Shown here in pieces: positions 8,488 through 18,013 of a stretch of 64,000 nt of DNA (positions are counted from its first letter, which is position 1; each line of letters opens with the position of its first letter). Origin of the DNA: Clostridiales bacterium PH28_bin88. GTDB lineage: Bacteria > Bacillota > PH28-bin88. The DNA lies in contig LAKY01000018.1 of the NCBI GenBank assembly GCA_000987045.1, forward strand, positions 1 through 64,000, given 5' to 3'. The notes beneath the pieces were generated by a model. It had not been told where the DNA came from, made no database searches, and saw nothing but the letters and a program-made list of their open reading frames with translations. Position numbers and translations under genes: made by a program.

Positions 8488-8514
8488 TTAGCACTCGACC
8501 AAAACGAGTGCTAA
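8488..8514 (+). promoter_or_regulatory. CIRCE operator (HrcA binding site)
   Basis: A perfect TTAGCACTC and GAGTGCTAA inverted repeat is separated by nine bases. This is the canonical CIRCE element, so groESL should be repressed by HrcA and induced on heat shock. hrcA is not in this window. Confidence 0.97.
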
Positions 8515-8553
8515 CAAGTCGCGGAAAAATTAATACATAAGGAGGCTTGGCAG

Positions 8554-8838
8554 ATGAACATCAGACCCATGGGTGACCGCGTGGTGATCAAGGTGCTGGA
8601 GCAGGAGCAAAAGACCAAGAGTGGCATTGTTCTCCCGGATACCGCAAAGGAGAAACCCCAGGAAGGGGAGATTGTGGCGGTGGGTTCCGGGCGTACCCTG
8701 GAGAACGGCCAAAAGATGGCCGTGGCCGTTAAGGTTGGCGACCTGGTCATTTTCTCCAAGTATGCGGGTACGGAAGTGAAGGTGGATGGGGAGGAGTACC
8801 TCATCCTTAACGAACGGGATATCCTGGCGTTAGTTTAA
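8554..8838 (+). CDS. groES: Co-chaperonin GroES
   Basis: The 94-residue product has the family N-terminus [13 protein letters not shown], the mobile-loop region [16 protein letters not shown] and the end [13 protein letters not shown]. It caps the GroEL cavity in ATP-dependent protein folding. It starts at ATG behind AAGGAGG. CIRCE upstream gives HrcA control. Unusually, 188 bases separate it from groEL. Confidence 0.98.
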   Translation: MNIRPMGDRVVIKVLEQEQKTKSGIVLPDTAKEKPQEGEIVAVGSGRTLENGQKMAVAVKVGDLVIFSKYAGTEVKVDGEEYLILNERDILALV

Positions 8839-8982
8839 CAGCGGCGCAGCAAAGTTTTGGACGAATAGTAGAAACATTGTAATCAAAATGATGTCAGAAG
8901 GAAGATCAGAAGTAAGAAGATTTATCTGAAGAAAGCAGGAACTCGCGGGAAGGAAAGGGTGGGGACCCTCAAGATAATCCGG

Positions 8983-9010
8983 CCTCTTGCCTCCTGCTTC
9001 CTGCATCTTG
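8983..9010 (+). repeat. Heptad tract upstream of groEL
   Basis: Four consecutive seven-base units, CCTCTTG, CCTCCTG, CTTCCTG and CATCTTG, lie immediately before the groEL ribosome binding site. GCAGGAA near 8936 can pair with TTCCTGC at 8998-9004, so the groES-groEL spacer may form a hairpin. Similar seven-base periodic tracts occur before korC and before the gene at 55800. Confidence 0.6.
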
Positions 9011-9026
9011 TTAAGGAGTGAAATAA

Positions 9027-10643
<1,617 letters not shown>

Positions 10644-10751
10644 GCACCATTGTATCAAAATGATACCTATATCAATATGAGAATCGGGCCGTCGAGAAAA
10701 GAACAGTGATTGATCGTCTCATGCTGATACGAAGAATTTACCAGAAGCTCA

Positions 10752-10790
10752 TTCAGGGTGGAGAGCGATAGCTCTCCACCCTGAATATTT
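10752..10790 (+). terminator. Strong intrinsic terminator after groEL
   Basis: A 15-bp perfect stem (TTCAGGGTGGAGAGC with its complement) closes a GATA loop and is followed by an AT-rich run. Upstream, at 10652-10666, GTATCA-AAA-TGATAC is a second small palindrome of unknown role. Confidence 0.88.
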
Positions 10791-10890
10791 TACTTGCCGG
10801 ACTGGGGAAATACAGGCAGGATGCCGGGTGGCGGGCTGTCACCACACTGGGTAAAGGCGTTAGACAATTTCCAGTACCTCACCTTTGAAG

Positions 10891-10908
10891 TTGGCATGAA
10901 AATTGCTT
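10891..10908 (+). promoter_or_regulatory. Sigma-54 promoter of korDABC
   Basis: TTGGCATGAAAATTGCTT matches the -24/-12 consensus (TGGCACG-N4-TTGC) at every key position except C to T at one base, with correct GG-to-GC spacing. It lies about 60 bases upstream of the korD start. An enhancer-binding activator is therefore required; one is encoded at 24592, but a link between the two is not shown. Confidence 0.8.
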
Positions 10909-10968
10909 ATGCTGGTGGTAGAAGACCTTGTTTTAGCTGGGACAAACTCTGTTATCGAGGTGAGCGTC

Positions 10969-11190
10969 GTGTCTAAGGCCTTGTTCCACCTCCGCCCGGT
11001 GGAAATCCAGATCAGGCAGAACTGGTGTAAGGGTTGCGGGATCTGTACCGCCCTTTGCCCCAAAAAAGTCCTGGCACTGGATGACCGGGGCAAGGTGGTA
11101 GTGGTGAACGGAGATGCCTGTACCGGGTGCAAGATGTGTGAGACTCACTGCCCGGATTTTGCTATTAGCGTAGGAGTGATGCCGACGTGA
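10969..11190 (+). CDS. korD: 2-oxoacid:ferredoxin oxidoreductase delta subunit (4Fe-4S ferredoxin)
   Basis: Translation is placed at GTG 10969, five bases after GAGGTGA; a longer frame would begin inside the sigma-54 promoter. The 73-residue product has two 4Fe-4S clusters, CKGCGICTALCP and CTGCKMCETHCP. It passes electrons from the catalytic subunits to soluble ferredoxin. Its TGA overlaps the GTG of korA, so the operon is coupled. Confidence 0.92.
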   Translation: MSKALFHLRPVEIQIRQNWCKGCGICTALCPKKVLALDDRGKVVVVNGDACTGCKMCETHCPDFAISVGVMPT

Positions 11191-12329
11191 GCGAAATAAT
11201 TGAAATGGCGCGGTTGATGCAGGGTAACGAGGCAGTGGCGGAAGGCGCCGTGGCGGCGGGGATACGATTTTTCGCCGGTTACCCCATCACTCCTTCCACG
11301 GAGGTAGCGGAAATCCTGGCGGAGCGGTTACCCGAGGTAGGGGGGAAGTTTATTCAGATGGAGGACGAAATCGCCAGCATGGCTGCCGTAATCGGCGCTT
11401 CCCTGGCCGGGCTCAAGTCCCTGACCGCTACCAGTGGCCCGGGCTTTTCCCTCAAGCAAGAAAATATCGGGTTCGCCGCCATGGCGGAAATCCCATGCGT
11501 GATCGTTAACGTGCAGCGCAGCGGCCCCAGCACCGGGGTTCCCACCGCCCCCGCCCAGGGTGACGTGATGCAGGCCCGGTGGGGTACTCACGGCGACCAC
11601 CCTGTTATAGTGCTAACCCCCTCGTCGGTACGCGAAGCCTATGACCTGGCGGTGAGGTCGGTCAACCTGGCCGAGAGGTACCGGGTCCCGGTCATCCTCC
11701 TGATGGATGAGGTGATTGGCCACATGCGGGAACGGGTGGTACTGCCCGCTCCCGGAGAATTGAAGGTGATCGACCGCAAAAAACCGGCGGTACCACCCGA
11801 GCATTATTACCCGTACCGGGCCGACGCCGATGGGGTACCCCCCATGGCAAATTTCGGCGAAGGCTACCGCTATCATGTCACCGGTCTGGTGCATGACGAA
11901 AACGGGACGCCGGTAACCAACTCCCAGGTGACGGAGCAGCTCATCCTGCGGCTGCACAGGAAGATCGAGGATCACCTGGATGATATCGTGATTACCGATC
12001 GCATGCAGACCGAAGACGCCGACGTGGTGGTAGTGGCTTATGGATCGGTGGCCCGTTCAGCCAAGCGGGCGGTAAAGGAAGCCAGGGCGTCAGGCATCAA
12101 GGCCGGCCTGTTCCGGCCGGTCACATTGTGGCCCTTCCCCGAAAGAGAGGTGGCCGCACTGGCGGAACGCGTCCACACCATAATTGTTCCCGAAATGAAC
12201 CTTGGACAGCTCCGGTACGAGGTGGAACGGGTAACCCGGGGCAAGGTGCGGGTAACGGGGGTAAACCGCGTCCACGGAGAACTGATCACCCCAACCGAAA
12301 TCCTGGCGGCTATCAAGGAGGTGGGCTAG
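11187..12329 (+). CDS. korA: 2-oxoacid:ferredoxin oxidoreductase alpha subunit, probably 2-oxoglutarate specific
   Basis: The 380-residue subunit begins at GTG and carries AAGIRFFAGYPITPSTEVAE and the following QMEDEIASMAAVIGAS, typical of the alpha subunit of the Kor/Vor group. With KorB it oxidatively decarboxylates a 2-oxoacid to acyl-CoA and reduced ferredoxin. The gene order D-A-B-C is that of 2-oxoglutarate synthase operons. A branched-chain 2-oxoacid enzyme remains possible because these groups are hard to separate by eye. Confidence 0.9.
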   Translation: MSEIIEMARLMQGNEAVAEGAVAAGIRFFAGYPITPSTEVAEILAERLPEVGGKFIQMEDEIASMAAVIGASLAGLKSLTATSGPGFSLKQENIGFAAMAEIPCVIVNVQRSGPSTGVPTAPAQGDVMQARWGTHGDHPVIVLTPSSVREAYDLAVRSVNLAERYRVPVILLMDEVIGHMRERVVLPAPGELKVIDRKKPAVPPEHYYPYRADADGVPPMANFGEGYRYHVTGLVHDENGTPVTNSQVTEQLILRLHRKIEDHLDDIVITDRMQTEDADVVVVAYGSVARSAKRAVKEARASGIKAGLFRPVTLWPFPEREVAALAERVHTIIVPEMNLGQLRYEVERVTRGKVRVTGVNRVHGELITPTEILAAIKEVG

Positions 12330-13145
12330 ATGTTATCCCAACTGGAGACTTACCTGCGGATGGAAAGGCTCCCTCACATCTGGTGTCCCGGCTGTGGGAA
12401 CGGCATCGTCCTGGGTTCGCTGGTACGGGCTATCCATGAACTGGGGCTGGACCAGGATAAGACGGTCATCGTGTCCGGCATCGGCTGCTCTTCCCGGGCG
12501 TCAGGCTACCTGGACTTTAATACCTTGCACACTACTCACGGCAGGGCATTGGCCTTCGCCACCGGTGTGAAGCTGGCCAGGCCGGAGCTGAACGTGTTTG
12601 TCCTGACCGGCGATGGTGATGCCACCGCCATTGGGGGCAACCATTTCATCCACGCCGCCCGGCGCAACATCGATCTCACCGTGGTGGTGTTTAACAACAA
12701 TATTTACGGGATGACCGGCGGGCAGTACTCGCCGCTCACCCCGGCCGGCAGGCGGGCTACCACCGCCCCATTCGGTACCATCGAACGCAACTTTGACATC
12801 GCCCAACTGGCTCAAGCCGCCGGGGCCACTTACGTGGCCAGGAGCACCACCTACCACAGCGCCATGTTGACCAACCTGATGGTGGCGGGAGTCAGGAATA
12901 AGGGTTTAAGCGTGATTGAGGCGGTCACCGCCTGCCCTGTGCAGTACGGACGCCGCAACAAGCTGGGCGGCGGGGCAGAGATGATCCTCTGGCAAAAGGA
13001 GCACGCGGTAACTGTCAAGCAAGCGGAAAAAATGAGCCCTGAAGAACTTGACGGCAAGATTGTTATCGGTGAATTGCACAGGAGCGAGGCTCCGGAGTAC
13101 ACAGCCATGTACGAACAGTTGATTCAAAAAGCTCAAGAGAAATAG
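12330..13145 (+). CDS. korB: 2-oxoacid:ferredoxin oxidoreductase beta subunit (TPP-binding)
   Basis: The product has 271 residues. HIWCPGCGNGI near the N-terminus supplies cysteines for the proximal cluster. The thiamine-pyrophosphate fold shows GDGDATAIGGNH and NNNIYGMTGGQ. It follows korA with no gap, so the two are translationally linked. It forms the catalytic core with KorA. Confidence 0.93.
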   Translation: MLSQLETYLRMERLPHIWCPGCGNGIVLGSLVRAIHELGLDQDKTVIVSGIGCSSRASGYLDFNTLHTTHGRALAFATGVKLARPELNVFVLTGDGDATAIGGNHFIHAARRNIDLTVVVFNNNIYGMTGGQYSPLTPAGRRATTAPFGTIERNFDIAQLAQAAGATYVARSTTYHSAMLTNLMVAGVRNKGLSVIEAVTACPVQYGRRNKLGGGAEMILWQKEHAVTVKQAEKMSPEELDGKIVIGELHRSEAPEYTAMYEQLIQKAQEK

Positions 13146-13169
13146 GGTTGACGGTCAAGGGGCTACTAG

Positions 13170-13190
13170 CCACTGACCACTGACCACTGA
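13170..13190 (+). repeat. Triple CCACTGA heptad before korC
   Basis: Three exact tandem copies of CCACTGA lie in the 60-base spacer between korB and korC, just before the korC ribosome binding site. It resembles the short tandem heptamers called STRR in cyanobacteria, but no relationship is claimed. Confidence 0.8.
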
Positions 13191-13206
13191 CGAGGGGATG
13201 ACGGTA

Positions 13207-13764
13207 ATGCAGCAAACCAGGGAATTAAGACTTAGCGGTTCCGGGGGTCAGGGATTAATCCTGGCCGGGATTATTTTGGCTGAAGCAGCGATTAAAGACG
13301 GCAAGAACACTGTTCAAACCCAGTCCTACGGCCCGGAAGCCCGGGGTGGCGCCAGTAAGGCCGAGGTGATCATCGGGGACGAAGAGATCGATTACCCCAA
13401 GGTCACCAGCCCGGACGTGCTGCTGGCGATGACCCAGGAAGCATGCGACAAGTACGCCGGTGGGCTTGGTGATACCGGGGTGTTGATCGTGGACACAACC
13501 TATGTGTATGAAATACCCCAGTCTACAGCGCGGGTTTACAACTTGCCGATCAGCAGGATGGCCCGGGAAAAAACCGGCGGGGAAATGGTTGCCAACGTAG
13601 TGGCGCTGGGTGCCCTGGCCGGCATCACAGGTGTGGTATCCCGGGAGGCGCTCACCGGCGCCCTGATGTCCCGGATCCCCAAAGGCACTGAGGAACTGAA
13701 CCGGACAGCGCTGGAATTGGGATGGGAATTAGCCCGGCGCCAATCCCGGAGCATTACCGCGTAG
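13207..13764 (+). CDS. korC: 2-oxoacid:ferredoxin oxidoreductase gamma subunit
   Basis: I prefer ATG 13207, nine bases after GAGGGG, over ATG 13198, which directly abuts that site. The product of about 185 residues has the family start LRLSGSGGQGLILAGIILAEAA and the TQSYGPEARGGASKAEV segment. It completes the KorDABC complex. A terminator follows about 220 bases later. Confidence 0.93.
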   Translation: MQQTRELRLSGSGGQGLILAGIILAEAAIKDGKNTVQTQSYGPEARGGASKAEVIIGDEEIDYPKVTSPDVLLAMTQEACDKYAGGLGDTGVLIVDTTYVYEIPQSTARVYNLPISRMAREKTGGEMVANVVALGALAGITGVVSREALTGALMSRIPKGTEELNRTALELGWELARRQSRSITA

Positions 13765-14280
13765 AGGGTCTCTCCCCTTTATACAGTTGATAGGACGGCA
13801 GGCGCAAGCATTTCCTGCCCCTTTTTGCCACCCCCTTGCAAGAAATATTGCATGTATACAATATTATAAAAAATCTACTTCTACTAACGGGAATTTCTTG
13901 GTCGTGCGGTTGGGGAAAAGCAAAAGCAGGTACGTCCAGCCTAATACAAGCCTTTCTACCATCCTCTATACATTTTGGGTAAGCCCGGTTGGATACTCCT
14001 ACCGGGCTTTTTGTTGGGCTTTCAGCACCAGTTCCGTACCTTGCAGGTGACCATGCATTGTCACCGAGGAAAACCTGGGAGTTTGACCTGTCACTCCCCT
14101 TTTTGTTCGGATATAATAAAGTTATGTCCCTGTTTTTGCATTGTACTGCAGGTTTTTTCTATTATCCCGGTCAACCGATTGAAGCCGAAAGCAGGAAGTC
14201 TGAACGTCTAAGTCGAAAATCTTCCGAATGGGCCAACTTCTTGACAACACTTTCAGCGGTTGGTGTAGTGATGGGTTGTA
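13765..14280 (+). other. Gene-free interval between korC and pyrK
   Basis: I find no convincing gene in this 516-base stretch. It holds a terminator at 13981-14014 (AAGCCCGGT with ACCGGGCTT, then T). The segment around 13959-14015 is an imperfect direct copy of the segment after pyrD at 16061-16116, sharing CCATCCTC, the same stem and CTTTTTGT. An octamer palindrome TGTATACA occurs near 13853. TATAAT at 14112-14117 could be a -10 element, but no well-spaced -35 is visible. Confidence 0.6.
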
Positions 14281-15144
14281 GTGGAAAAAATGAAGACGCG
14301 TAGAAATGCGGGACACTCTGCAGGAGTGATCAGAAGGGTGGGGAGCGGGACGTTTCAGTGCAATGCAATCGTAGAAGAAAACCGGGAGTTGCGCGGTAAC
14401 TACAGGCTGATGGTTGTGAAATCCCCGGAAGTGGCAGGGGCAGCCAGACCCGGCCAGTTCGTACATGTCCGATGCGGCAGCGGGACTGTGCCTCTACTGC
14501 GCCGGCCCATCAGTATCCACCGGGTCTGGCCTGGAGAGGGGAGGGTCGGCCTCTTGTACGAAGTCAAAGGCCGGGGTACCGCGTGGATGGCCGGCCGCAA
14601 GCCGGGTGAAACCCTGGATATACTTGGCCCCTTGGGTAACGGGTTCCGGTTAGCCGCCGGTGAGCGACGCCTGGTCCTGGTGGCGGGAGGGGTCGGGATC
14701 GCTCCCCTCTTTTTCCTGGCGGAGGCTGCCAGGCGGGGAGGCAGGCAGGTGCGGGTGTTGCTAGGGGGCCGCAACAGGGAAATGATTTTGGCGGAGGATG
14801 ATTTGCGGCAGATGGGAATCCCGGTAGAGGTGACTACCGATGACGGGAGCTACGGCCACCATGGCCTGGTTACCGGCCTGCTGGCGGAGGTATTGGAGCG
14901 GGAAGAGGTTGACCGGGTTTGCGCCTGCGGGCCGCAGCCCATGCTGGTGGCGGTAACCCGGCTTTCCGTGCTGCACGAGGTGCCCTGTTATGTTTCGCTG
15001 GAGGAACACATGGCCTGTGGAGTAGGAGCCTGCCGGGGATGTGTGGTGGGTATCCGGGATGCCTTTGGCAACATCAGTTACCGAAATGTCTGCACCCATG
15101 GGCCGGTATTCGAAGCGCGGGAGGTGGTCTTTGATGGAGCCTAA
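14281..15144 (+). CDS. pyrK: Dihydroorotate dehydrogenase electron-transfer subunit PyrK
   Basis: The product is up to 287 residues and has three expected parts. The FAD domain contains [11 protein letters not shown] and LLRRPISIH. The NAD domain contains [15 protein letters not shown]. The C-terminal 2Fe-2S site has the cysteines of [11 protein letters not shown] plus a later NVC. It passes electrons between NAD and the PyrD flavin. The start is uncertain: GTG 14281 is given, but ATG 14290 or a later start would also work because the first 20 residues are not conserved. It overlaps pyrD by 11 bases. Confidence 0.93.
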   Translation: MEKMKTRRNAGHSAGVIRRVGSGTFQCNAIVEENRELRGNYRLMVVKSPEVAGAARPGQFVHVRCGSGTVPLLRRPISIHRVWPGEGRVGLLYEVKGRGTAWMAGRKPGETLDILGPLGNGFRLAAGERRLVLVAGGVGIAPLFFLAEAARRGGRQVRVLLGGRNREMILAEDDLRQMGIPVEVTTDDGSYGHHGLVTGLLAEVLEREEVDRVCACGPQPMLVAVTRLSVLHEVPCYVSLEEHMACGVGACRGCVVGIRDAFGNISYRNVCTHGPVFEAREVVFDGA

Positions 15145-16051
15145 CCTCTGCGTGGAGATTGCGGGGCTGAAGCTGAAAAACCCGGTGATGGTTGCCTCGG
15201 GCACTTTCGGCTTCGGGGATGAGTATGCCCCGCTGGTGGATTTGTCCCGGCTGGGGGCCATAGTGGTCAAGTCGGTCACGCTCCATCCCACGGCGGGCAA
15301 CCGGCCCCCGCGAGTATGTGAGACCCCCAGCGGGATGCTGAATTCCATCGGTTTGCAAAACCCTGGCCTGGATGTCTTCCTGGGCGAAAAACTTCCCGTA
15401 ATCAGGCGGTTTGGCGCCCCGGTTATTGTCAACATAGCCGGTAAAACGGTGGAGGAATATACCGAACTGGCCAGGCGCCTGGATGGAATCCCCGGGGTGG
15501 CCGCCCTGGAGGTGAACATCTCCTGCCCCAACGTCAAGGAGGGGGGGATTGCTTTTGGGGCTGACCCCGGAATAGCGGGCCAAGTGACCCGCTCAGTCAG
15601 GCGGGCGACCGGATTGCCCCTGATCGTAAAACTGTCCCCCAACGTTACCGATATTACCGCTGTGGCCCGGGAGGTCGAAGCCGGCGGGGCGGATGCCATT
15701 TCGCTGATCAATACCCTTACCGGTTTGGCCATCGATGCGGAAAGGAGAAGGCCTGTGCTGGGGAACACTACCGGCGGGTTGTCCGGTCCCGCCATCAAGC
15801 CCGTGGCGTTATACATGGTCTGGCGGGTCCGCCAGGCGGTCAAGCTGCCTCTCATCGGCATGGGGGGTATCACCAACGCTACGGATGCCGTAGAGTTCTT
15901 CCTGGCAGGGGCCTCCGCGGTAGCGGTGGGGATGTACAATTTCGTGGAACCTGCTGCCGCGGTGAGCGTGATCGAGGGGTTAAGGAATTACCTGATCAGG
16001 CATCGCATTCCCGGCGTGGGACAGCTGGTGGGGGCGATGACAACCGGCTGA
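15134..16051 (+). CDS. pyrD: Dihydroorotate dehydrogenase B catalytic subunit PyrD
   Basis: ATG 15134 gives a 305-residue protein starting [19 protein letters not shown], as in class 1B enzymes; a longer frame lies inside pyrK. It carries VASGTFGFG, the flavin-site KSVTLHP, and [11 protein letters not shown], whose cysteine (about residue 135) is the class 1B catalytic base. With PyrK it oxidises dihydroorotate to orotate with NAD, and it can run in reverse in orotate fermenters. Its 3' end recurs in broken form at 16178 and 19787. Confidence 0.95.
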   Translation: MEPNLCVEIAGLKLKNPVMVASGTFGFGDEYAPLVDLSRLGAIVVKSVTLHPTAGNRPPRVCETPSGMLNSIGLQNPGLDVFLGEKLPVIRRFGAPVIVNIAGKTVEEYTELARRLDGIPGVAALEVNISCPNVKEGGIAFGADPGIAGQVTRSVRRATGLPLIVKLSPNVTDITAVAREVEAGGADAISLINTLTGLAIDAERRRPVLGNTTGGLSGPAIKPVALYMVWRVRQAVKLPLIGMGGITNATDAVEFFLAGASAVAVGMYNFVEPAAAVSVIEGLRNYLIRHRIPGVGQLVGAMTTG

Positions 16052-16082
16052 GAGCAAACTCCATCCTCAATATATTGTGGGC

Positions 16083-16114
16083 AAGCCCGGTTGGGAATCC
16101 GACCGGGCTTTTTG
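16083..16114 (+). terminator. Intrinsic terminator after pyrD
   Basis: AAGCCCGGT pairs with ACCGGGCTT and is followed by a T tract. Stem and flanks closely resemble the terminator at 13981, so an imperfect direct repeat brackets pyrKD. Confidence 0.85.
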
Positions 16115-16177
16115 TTCTTTGTCAGCTTTGCATGTTCTGCCTGATGGCGCCAATCGTGGGATGTACGGCTCTAGCTA

Positions 16178-16356
16178 GGTATCTAACTCCGAGCAAGGTA
16201 TTCCTAGAATCTCTCCTGGCGGGTGGCTTCCGCGGTGGCGATGGGATGTACAGTTTTGTGGAACCGGCTGCCATAGTAAGGGTAATCAAGGGACTGGAGG
16301 ACTATCTGGCAAGGCACCGCATCCCCGATCTGTGCATGACGGCACACAAAACATAA
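16178..16356 (+). pseudogene. Degenerate 3' fragment of pyrD
   Basis: Translation gives GMYSFVEPAAIVRVIKGL and DYLARHRIPD, matching [18 protein letters not shown] and [10 protein letters not shown] at the PyrD C-terminus. The nucleotide match begins near GGTATC at 16178 and is interrupted by small indels. The end has diverged. The copy lacks the flavin core and cannot be functional. It is the more decayed of two such fragments. Confidence 0.85.
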
Positions 16357-16402
16357 CCCTCTTAATATGTTAATGTCCACAAAGGATTATCATCAAAACT
16401 TA

Positions 16403-16431
16403 GCGAATTTCGAGAAAAAACAAAAATTCGC
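16403..16431 (+). promoter_or_regulatory. Inverted repeat upstream of the M20 hydrolase
   Basis: GCGAATTT (16403-16410) and AAATTCGC (16424-16431) are separated by 13 A-rich bases. An AGGAGG follows at 16435 with no frame attached. It could be an operator or an RNA hairpin; no known regulator site is recognised. Confidence 0.4.
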
Positions 16432-16479
16432 CTCAGGAGGTAAGGTCACTATCTTAATCTTTGCGGAAAGGAGTAGGGT

Positions 16480-17718
16480 ATGCCGATTTCAAAACCGAGA
16501 TTAGAAAGTCAACTTCGAGATATGGCTGAAATCGGGCAAAATCAGAGAGGCGGGATTACCCGTCTTGCTTATTCCCCAGCCGATCTCCGGGCCAGAAGAC
16601 TGCTCACCGCATGGATTGAAGCGTTGGGTTTACAGGCAAGAGTCGACCAGGTGGGAAATATCTTTGCCCGCCGCCGTGGTACTGAGGAAGGTCCGGTCAT
16701 CATGATCGGATCCCACCTGGATACAGTTACTAACGGTGGGGCCTTTGACGGGACATTGGGGGTGATCGCTGCTCTGGAGGTACTTACGGCTCTCGCAGAG
16801 GACGGTATTCAAACAAAACTGCCCGTTGAACTGGTGGTGTTTGCCTGTGAAGAATCCAGCCGGTTTGGGTGCTCCCTGGTCGGCAGTAAGTTTCTCACTG
16901 GCGGTTTATTGCCGGAGAAACTGTCTTCTTACCACGATAATGAGGGTGTCACCATTTTAGACGTTCTGAAGCAGTGTGGTTTTGCCAGCGAAGTTCCGGT
17001 CAGGACAGAACTTCCTGCAGAAGGTATCAAAGCTTTTTTGGAATTACATATCGAACAGTTCGATTCTTTAGCGAAGATTGACACTCCTATTGGCATTGTG
17101 GACATTATAGCCGCACCGACACGTCTGAAAATTACGGTCGAAGGGATGTCTTCCCATTCGGGGGCCACTCCCATGTTTGCCAGGCGGGATGCCCTGGTGG
17201 CAGCAGCGGAACTCGTGCTGGCCATCGAAAAACTGGGGTGGCTGGAAGCGAAAGCGCAAACAGTGGCCACTGTGGGGGAAATGGAAATAAGCCCGGGGAA
17301 TATTAACGTCGTCCCCGGCCGCGTCAATCTGTTCGTTGACATCCGTGGTGTGGACCATACAAGCAAGCAACGATTGGTAACAGCGTTAAGCAATGTGGTT
17401 TACTCTTTGACAAATAAAAGGAAAGGAATAACCTTTAATATAGAGACATTAAGCGATGAGGTTCCCGTCGCTTTATCCCCCGCGCTGGTCTCTTTGGCCC
17501 AGGAAACTTGCACGAGAATAGGATTGCCTTTTCATGTGATGCACAGCGCTGCCGGTCACGACTGTATGGCCATGGCAAAAGTGGCCCCGGCCGGTTTAAT
17601 TTTTATCCGCAACGTGAGTGGAATCAGCCACAGCCCCGAGGAATGGGTTGATCCGGCAGACGTGTATACAGGTACCCACTTGCTCTACCAGATGGTGCAG
17701 CAGCTTGCCGGTATTTAA
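16480..17718 (+). CDS. M20-family carbamoylase/amidohydrolase (N-carbamoyl amino acid or allantoate type)
   Basis: The 412-residue zinc hydrolase belongs to the M20 hydantoinase/carbamoylase group. Metal and catalytic motifs are intact: GSHLDTV, GGAFDG, CEESSRFG and LELHIEQ, with SSHSGATPM in the dimerisation lid and SAAGHDCMAM near the end. Members hydrolyse N-carbamoyl-L-amino acids, allantoate or ureidoglycolate, releasing CO2 and ammonia. The position between pyrKD and aspA suggests N-carbamoyl-L-aspartate as substrate, while the nearby purine genes would favour allantoate. The start is supported by AAAGGAG eight bases upstream. Confidence 0.88.
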   Translation: MPISKPRLESQLRDMAEIGQNQRGGITRLAYSPADLRARRLLTAWIEALGLQARVDQVGNIFARRRGTEEGPVIMIGSHLDTVTNGGAFDGTLGVIAALEVLTALAEDGIQTKLPVELVVFACEESSRFGCSLVGSKFLTGGLLPEKLSSYHDNEGVTILDVLKQCGFASEVPVRTELPAEGIKAFLELHIEQFDSLAKIDTPIGIVDIIAAPTRLKITVEGMSSHSGATPMFARRDALVAAAELVLAIEKLGWLEAKAQTVATVGEMEISPGNINVVPGRVNLFVDIRGVDHTSKQRLVTALSNVVYSLTNKRKGITFNIETLSDEVPVALSPALVSLAQETCTRIGLPFHVMHSAAGHDCMAMAKVAPAGLIFIRNVSGISHSPEEWVDPADVYTGTHLLYQMVQQLAGI

Positions 17719-17971
17719 TTATCACTATTGATAAAAACCGTGAAGAAAAATTGGTCAGAATACGTAAAGGTTCAGCTTCAGAGCAGGTCGAATTCTTTTG
17801 GCATGAACAGGGGTTGATAGACCCGGCCAGTGATTTGAAAGGTATCGCTATCACAGTCCGGCAACAGAATTTTGACCTTTACCGTAGACATACCAAAGGT
17901 AGGGTGGTAAAATCATGGCGGAAAAACAATCGAGAACAGGGCCCGGCAGGGCCCTTTAACAGGGACTGGAA

Positions 17972-17986
17972 TGTATACAGTATACA
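17972..17986 (+). promoter_or_regulatory. Palindromic operator candidate before aspA
   Basis: TGTATACAGTATACA is a perfect 15-base palindrome about 28 bases before the aspA start. TGTATAC-type half-sites are common for GntR-family regulators. The remaining 17719-17971 holds a GGGCCC-repeat hairpin near 17937-17957 and a frame of about 88 codons that I do not believe. Confidence 0.5.
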
Positions 17987-18013
17987 TATTATTTTCTATA
18001 ATTGGAGGAACAA

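Noticed and set aside
13787..14303. Several short plus-strand frames between korC and pyrK
   Set aside because: They run through a terminator, have no ribosome binding sites and show no recognisable sequence.
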